From MGNI01 sp964353875 (lineage in GTDB: Bacteria > Chloroflexota > Anaerolineae > Anaerolineales > E44-bin32): a stretch of 10,071 bases of DNA. The position numbers and the translations under genes are program-made. The notes below the pieces were generated by a model. It worked only from the letters and a program-made list of their open reading frames with translations. It ran no database searches and was not told where the DNA came from. Positions 6,056 to 10,071 of the stretch are shown here, one piece after another (the stretch's first letter is position 1; every line of letters begins with the position of its first letter). The stretch is from contig CAYGXU010000117.1 in assembly GCA_964353875.1 (NCBI GenBank), positions 1 through 10,071 of the forward strand, given 5' to 3'.

Positions 6056-7798
6056 TCACGGTTTCATGATCAGGATTTGATAGTTCCCTTGTTCCACCTG
6101 AAATACTCTCTCATAATTTTCGCCTATTTGCGGCTCAATTAATTTCCAGATCCCAGGGAGACCGTTGTATAAGTCATGGTCGACATAAATGGCTTCTACA
6201 CCTTGATCCACCATCCATCTAAAGAACCCATCTGGGGTTCGGCCCTGTGGCACATCCGTGGACGACAATCCTGCATTGCTCATTTTCGCTGCCCACACCA
6301 CGCCGGGTGAGGCAGCAGCCACAGTTGTGCCTGGTTCAAAGTGTTCCACCAGATAATTAACGCATTGCTCTTTCGGATCTGTTCCCATGGTACGGATCAC
6401 AGGGCTGGGAAAATTTCCACGGATGATAATCCCTGCTATAAGGAGCATCAAGAGCGGGATAGGGCTGAGGAATTGTCCTTCTCTGAAGAACAACATGTAG
6501 AGTGCCCCAATACACAATAGGGTGATTGCCGCGCCGTAAAAGATGGCCAATTTGTTATCGATGATTCCATAGAGGCAAAATGCAAGCAGAAGGATCGTTA
6601 CCCAACTTTTCTCAATTCGGGATTGTAAATTGGATAATATCGCAGCCAAACCGATGGCTGCCAGGCCAAAAATGACATAAAAGGGGAATTGGAAATGTCC
6701 ATGCCGAAAGAGTGTAATTGCGAAGCCAGTTAACAAATGTGCTGGCCAAAGGCATAATATCGTGGCGATACCATATTCTTTTCGCCTGAGCAATTCAATC
6801 ATCCCTCGGCCGGCAAAGAGGAAAAGCAGGACGGCAAAACGGATCCCATAAGCAAGAAAGATGATTTGGGGGAGAACCTTCACAAGTGCCGTCAGCCGTT
6901 TCAGATATTCTTGGGGGTTGCGCTTGATGGCAGTGAAAATGGAATATCGATTTTCCTCCGCTGTACCGAATAGTCTGCGCGCCTCCAAGCGCGATTCAAC
7001 GACAGCGCTGAATTCGCCATCCCCTGAATAGAGCACCTGTTGCCCAGATTCAAAATTATCATAGCTCCGCTCCATGGTTCCCAGCCGATAATCACCCGTC
7101 GCCAATCCATACATGAAGACATATCCGCCGATAAGGATCAGAAAAGGCAGAAGGCTGCTTAACAAGGAACGCCACCAAATCTTCCTTTGGAGACTGATGA
7201 CCAAACTCAGGAATACCAATATGATGAAAAGAACCACTCCGTCATTACGCGCCAATGCTGCTAATCCCATGAATAAAGAAGCGAGGATTAAATGTTTGCG
7301 ATCGGTCGAATCTTTATACTTCAGTAATTGCCACAAACTTAGCGCGGCCATTGAAGCAAATAGAGGATCGCTGGGAAAACGAAGCATTTCAATGGCGAGA
7401 GGAGTTACGAGGAAAATGCCGAGAGCGATTGCTACAGGCGCGAATTTAGATAATTGAGAGGCAACCAGGTATGTCCCCAGCCAAAGCAGAATGAATAGAA
7501 GTGCTTTTCCCAGAGAGGCGCTATAGACCATCCAGTAGGTAGATGCTTTGAATGGAAGGTAGGTTAATCCAAAAAAAAGGGCTGTGAGTGGATTTCCTGC
7601 AAAAGCCGGAAAGCGACCTTCATCGATGAGTAATTGACCCGCGCGCAAATATCCAGCTTCGTCCCATGGATTTAGATCGCTGAGATTGGGGAGAAATACG
7701 GCATAAACCAGGAATAGGTTAAGAAAAAAAAGTAGTAGCGGGATCAGATGCTCTTTTTTCTTGGGCAGATGGCTAATCCCTTCTATAACACGCGCCAT
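6056..7798 (-). CDS. Polytopic GT39/PMT-like glycosyltransferase
   Basis: A 580-residue integral membrane protein with about a dozen hydrophobic segments (for example 18-36, 92-113, 117-136, 168-182, 187-203, 210-231, 305-330, 344-364, 371-388, 399-438, 444-460) and a soluble C-terminal domain (about 465-580). The first outer loop carries the Asp-Glu pair of GT-C glycosyltransferases, NPWDEAGY (D46, E47). PSDPLF (142-147) and LARNDG (182-187) resemble further conserved PMT/ArnT-family spots. Such enzymes use polyprenyl-phosphate sugars to glycosylate proteins, lipids or cell-wall polymers on the outer side of the membrane. Start ATG at 7798 has GAGG eight bases upstream. It faces the M20 gene tail-to-tail across 195 nt with no clear terminator. 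DNA here looks more AT-rich than the flanking genes, consistent with many Leu/Ile/Phe codons or with transfer. Acceptor and sugar unknown. Confidence 0.8.
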   Translation of the reverse strand: MARVIEGISHLPKKKEHLIPLLLFFLNLFLVYAVFLPNLSDLNPWDEAGYLRAGQLLIDEGRFPAFAGNPLTALFFGLTYLPFKASTYWMVYSASLGKALLFILLWLGTYLVASQLSKFAPVAIALGIFLVTPLAIEMLRFPSDPLFASMAALSLWQLLKYKDSTDRKHLILASLFMGLAALARNDGVVLFIILVFLSLVISLQRKIWWRSLLSSLLPFLILIGGYVFMYGLATGDYRLGTMERSYDNFESGQQVLYSGDGEFSAVVESRLEARRLFGTAEENRYSIFTAIKRNPQEYLKRLTALVKVLPQIIFLAYGIRFAVLLFLFAGRGMIELLRRKEYGIATILCLWPAHLLTGFAITLFRHGHFQFPFYVIFGLAAIGLAAILSNLQSRIEKSWVTILLLAFCLYGIIDNKLAIFYGAAITLLCIGALYMLFFREGQFLSPIPLLMLLIAGIIIRGNFPSPVIRTMGTDPKEQCVNYLVEHFEPGTTVAAASPGVVWAAKMSNAGLSSTDVPQGRTPDGFFRWMVDQGVEAIYVDHDLYNGLPGIWKLIEPQIGENYERVFQVEQGNYQILIMKP

Positions 7799-7802
7799 GG
7801 AT

Positions 7803-8039
7803 TTATCCTCTTCTCCTGGGATTTATAAGCTCCATCCTGAAGTGTGAACCCCTTCCCCTGATATCTGGATACCTATTTCTCAAAAATAATAACCCGACTG
7901 CTCTCATATAGAGGCCTGTATATATTTGATGGTTAATAACACCAAAGAGAATTGCATTCGCCTCATATATTATCACCAGAAAATTCTGAAACCAAAACAA
8001 GAATCGAAATAGGCGCACTGCCACAAACTTGTTTCTCAT
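7803..8039 (-). CDS. Small ORF upstream of the glycosyltransferase, hypothetical
   Basis: A 78-codon frame with ATG at 8039 ends 4 nt before the glycosyltransferase start. Its first half is hydrophobic and aromatic (FRFLFWFQNFLVIIYEANAI), perhaps one membrane segment; the C-terminus is basic (NPRRRG). AAGG about nine bases upstream is a weak ribosome-binding site. Against it: the last codons coincide with the purine-rich ribosome-binding site of the next gene, and I recognise no family. It may be a leader peptide, a small membrane protein or chance. Confidence 0.28.
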   Translation of the reverse strand: MRNKFVAVRLFRFLFWFQNFLVIIYEANAILFGVINHQIYTGLYMRAVGLLFLRNRYPDIRGRGSHFRMELINPRRRG

Positions 8040-8111
8040 TTAAGTGCCCTTGTTGTGGGTCCGGACGGAATGGGCATTTTGCACGAATGGACGATCTTCA
8101 TAATGGTCTCT

Positions 8112-8136
8112 GATCATCAAGATAGGCAGGATGATC
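8112..8136. repeat. Inverted repeat GATCATC / GATGATC
   Basis: Perfect 7-bp arms (8112-8118 and 8130-8136) flank an 11-nt loop. Five bases later comes a T-rich tract, TTGTTTTTT (8142-8150), so on the plus strand it resembles a weak intrinsic terminator. The stem is poor in GC and no plus-strand gene ends here, so an operator for one of the divergent units is equally possible. Confidence 0.35.
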
Positions 8137-8299
8137 TAACCTTGTTTTTTAAGTAGGTATTGACCAGATTTGTCATGGTAGAACCCATTAGGAATGAGCA
8201 TTCACTTCTTCGCTATCGCCACGGCAAACACGAAAAGTAATCCTGTTGGGATGGGATTTATGGATAGTAGATTGCTAACATTCGAAACCGCGCAACAGG

Positions 8300-8305
8300 T
8301 ATAAT
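8300..8305 (+). promoter_or_regulatory. Putative -10 element (TATAAT) of the ABC exporter gene
   Basis: Exact TATAAT located 29 bases before the ATG. No good -35 lies 16-18 bases upstream; TTGCTA (8272-8277) is 22 bases away, which is too far for a normal spacer. If used, the start point would be near 8312, leaving a leader of only about 23 nt. Confidence 0.4.
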
Positions 8306-8320
8306 CGTAATTCTAGCGGC

Positions 8321-8334
8321 AGGTGGAACCACCT
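8321..8334 (+). promoter_or_regulatory. Palindromic ribosome-binding site abutting the ABC exporter start codon
   Basis: AGGTGG (8321-8326) is the Shine-Dalgarno-like sequence, eight bases before ATG. It is followed by AA and its exact complement CCACCT (8329-8334), which touches the start codon. In RNA the outer five pairs could close around GAAC and hide the ribosome-binding site; in DNA it is a 14-bp near-perfect palindrome. A second ATG two codons downstream (8341) would place the start just outside the hairpin. Confidence 0.5.
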
Positions 8335-10071
8335 ATGGCGATGCGCGAATTCTCGCTTGAGAACGAATATCCCTATAACCGTTCGGGTCCCGTGCGTTGG
8401 ATCGTCTCGCATACCCTGCGGTACCCGATCTTTCCCCTACTGATGATCTTAGCCGCAGTCGGGAACAATTATGCCTTTAGCTATGTGCAGATATTCATCG
8501 GTAGGGCGTTCGATCTGATCACCAGTTCGGGCTGGACGCAGTCTGCCCTTATCGTTGCGGCACTCTCCGTGTTGGCTGCCGCTGCCAGCCAAGGGCTAAC
8601 CGGATTGATCCGTAATTATGCGGGTGAATTCTTGGCTCAACGCATCGAACGTGACGCGCGCCATGAGTTGTATGTCAGCCTTTTGGGCAAAAGTCAGACC
8701 TTCCACGGACGTCAACGCATTGGTGACATCATGGCCAGGGCGACGAACGACGTGCGCAGCTTAAATTTCATGTTCAGCCCAGGCCTGATGCTGATCACCG
8801 ACTCGGTACTCAATTTGGTCATCCCCATCGCATTGATTGGAGCCATCCGGGCCGAATTGCTGCTTGTGCCCATGGTCTTTCTGGTTCTTCTGGTGGTCAC
8901 CCTTTGGGACTACAACCGCCGTCTCAACCCAGTGAGCATCGCCATTCGTGACCAGTTTGGGACGATGAATGCCGGGCTGGCGGAGGCGATCGCCGGGATT
9001 GAGGTTGTCAAGGCCAACGTGCAAGAACACTACGAATGGTCCAAGTTTACCCACAACGCCCGTAAGTTCCGGGATCTCTTCGTGTTGCATGGCGAGATCC
9101 AGGCACGCTATTGGCCAATGCTGGCTTTCAGCCTCGCCTGGGCATTTGGTTTCTTTCATGCACTTCTGGTTTGGAAGGCCGGCAGTATCAGCCTGGGAGA
9201 GGTGATCGGATTCATGGGGCTCTTCGGTGGGCTGCGTTTCCCGACCTTCATCTCTCTCTTCTCTTTTGACCTGGTGCAATTGGGGGTCGCCGGCGCCAAA
9301 CGCATCCTGACGTTGATCAACACGAAAACCGAACTAGATGAGAATGTCGCCGGGATCAGCCGACCCATGCGAGGCGAGGTCGCTTTTGAGCAGGTGAGTT
9401 TTGGCTATAACGGTAAACAGGTGCTCAAGGACGTCGGCTTCAATGCACATGCCGGTGAGACGATCGCCATTGTGGGACAAACCGGATCGGGTAAGACCAC
9501 CCTCACCCAATTGATCAATCGTATCTATGATGTCGACGCGGGGATAGTAAAAGTAGATGGGGTGGATGTGCGCCAGTGGAGTATGGAATCGTTGCGCTCG
9601 CAGATCTCAACGATTGAACAGGACATCTTCCTTTTCTCCGGAACCATTGCAGAGAACATCGCCTTCGGCCGCGAAGATACCACCCAGGGAATGATCGAGC
9701 AGGCGGCGCGAGAAGCTCAAGCCGACGAGTTTATCCGTGCGTTTAAAGATGGTTATCAGACCGAGATCGGCGAGCGCGGTGTCACGCTCTCTGGCGGCCA
9801 GCGACAGAGGATCGCCATCGCACGCGCCTTCTTGACCGACCCGCGTATTCTCATCCTGGATGACAGCACAAGCGCGATTGATAGTGCCACGGAAGATCAA
9901 ATCCAGCGCGCCATGCGCCGCATCAGCAGTCAACGGACCACGTTTCTGATCACCCATCGATTGAGCCAGATCCGTTGGGCTGACCGGATCCTGGTCCTAA
10001 GGCGGGGTGAGGTGATTGATCAGGGCACGCACGAAGAGCTCATGGCGCGCAGTCCAGACTATCGTCGCATT
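8335..10071 (+). CDS. ABC exporter half-transporter (fused TMD-NBD), degenerate-site subunit, 3' end missing
   Basis: 579 codons are visible, ending at the window edge; full half-transporters are about 580-620 residues, so little is missing. A membrane domain (about 25-325, hydrophobic spans separated by long cytoplasmic loops, one reading AEAIAGIEVVKA) precedes the nucleotide-binding domain. That domain has A-loop Tyr358, Walker A GQTGSGKTT (381-389), Q-loop Gln429, signature LSGGQ (485-489), Walker B ILILD with Asp509, and switch His541. The catalytic position after Walker B is Asp510 instead of Glu (LDDSTSAID). This change marks one subunit of heterodimeric exporters such as TM287/288 and BmrCD, so the protein probably pairs with a canonical subunit encoded next. 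It is an inner-membrane ATP-driven exporter of lipids, drugs or peptides; substrate unknown. Start is ATG 8335 after AGGTGG; ATG 8341 is an alternative. Confidence 0.92.
   Translation, partial: MAMREFSLENEYPYNRSGPVRWIVSHTLRYPIFPLLMILAAVGNNYAFSYVQIFIGRAFDLITSSGWTQSALIVAALSVLAAAASQGLTGLIRNYAGEFLAQRIERDARHELYVSLLGKSQTFHGRQRIGDIMARATNDVRSLNFMFSPGLMLITDSVLNLVIPIALIGAIRAELLLVPMVFLVLLVVTLWDYNRRLNPVSIAIRDQFGTMNAGLAEAIAGIEVVKANVQEHYEWSKFTHNARKFRDLFVLHGEIQARYWPMLAFSLAWAFGFFHALLVWKAGSISLGEVIGFMGLFGGLRFPTFISLFSFDLVQLGVAGAKRILTLINTKTELDENVAGISRPMRGEVAFEQVSFGYNGKQVLKDVGFNAHAGETIAIVGQTGSGKTTLTQLINRIYDVDAGIVKVDGVDVRQWSMESLRSQISTIEQDIFLFSGTIAENIAFGREDTTQGMIEQAAREAQADEFIRAFKDGYQTEIGERGVTLSGGQRQRIAIARAFLTDPRILILDDSTSAIDSATEDQIQRAMRRISSQRTTFLITHRLSQIRWADRILVLRRGEVIDQGTHEELMARSPDYRRI

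Larger units (their letters stand above)
8040..8334. other. Non-coding region between divergent glycosyltransferase and ABC exporter
   Basis: AT-rich, with stops in all frames and no convincing gene. It should contain the promoters of both divergent units. It holds a 7-bp inverted repeat at 8112-8136, a short palindrome GAATG-AG-CATTC (8192-8203), a perfect TATAAT at 8300-8305 and a palindromic ribosome-binding site at 8321-8334. I found no well-spaced minus-strand promoter for the glycosyltransferase. Confidence 0.6.

Noticed and set aside
8761..9279. Minus-strand frame of 172 codons within the ABC exporter
   Set aside because: Antisense shadow of a gene with intact ABC motifs; its translation is charge-rich and shows no domain.

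Overview
The window reads like a chromosomal segment of a free-living bacterium. A MttB-type methyltransferase, an S9 and an M20 hydrolase, a GT39-like membrane glycosyltransferase and a heterodimer-type ABC exporter are together common in anaerobic Chloroflexota (Anaerolineae-like). That placement rests on gene content and protein style only, and is tentative. There is no rRNA, tRNA, CRISPR array, transposase or phage gene.

Layout: positions 1-3859 hold three minus-strand genes in one apparent operon. Transcribed right to left they are an S9 prolyl-oligopeptidase-like peptidase, a C45 Ntn-hydrolase (8 nt further on) and a trimethylamine methyltransferase (MttB) family protein (57 nt further on, cut by the window start). 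A long divergent intergenic region follows (3860-4687). Its right half carries a plausible promoter, a palindrome over the presumed start point and a chain of hairpins. It leads into a plus-strand M20 amidohydrolase (4688-5860). On the minus strand come a polytopic GT39/PMT-like glycosyltransferase (6056-7798) and, just upstream of it, a doubtful 78-codon ORF. A roughly 295-bp non-coding stretch with a perfect TATAAT then leads into a plus-strand ABC exporter half-transporter that runs off the right edge.

How the genes may work together: the peptidase, the Ntn amide hydrolase and the M20 deacylase are all amide-bond hydrolases. They sit beside a methyltransferase whose superfamily demethylates quaternary or tertiary amines. 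This suggests, as inference only, a small catabolic island that releases an N-methylated compound from a peptide or amide conjugate and then demethylates it. The glycosyltransferase and ABC exporter look like separate envelope-related units. The ABC protein has Asp at the catalytic Glu position, the mark of the degenerate half of a heterodimer, so a partner gene is expected just beyond the right edge.

The most unusual non-coding element is the M20 leader. It has a compound hairpin with an 8-bp basal stem, an alternative pairing partner upstream and three GGAGG copies within 60 nt, and might be a cis-regulatory RNA.
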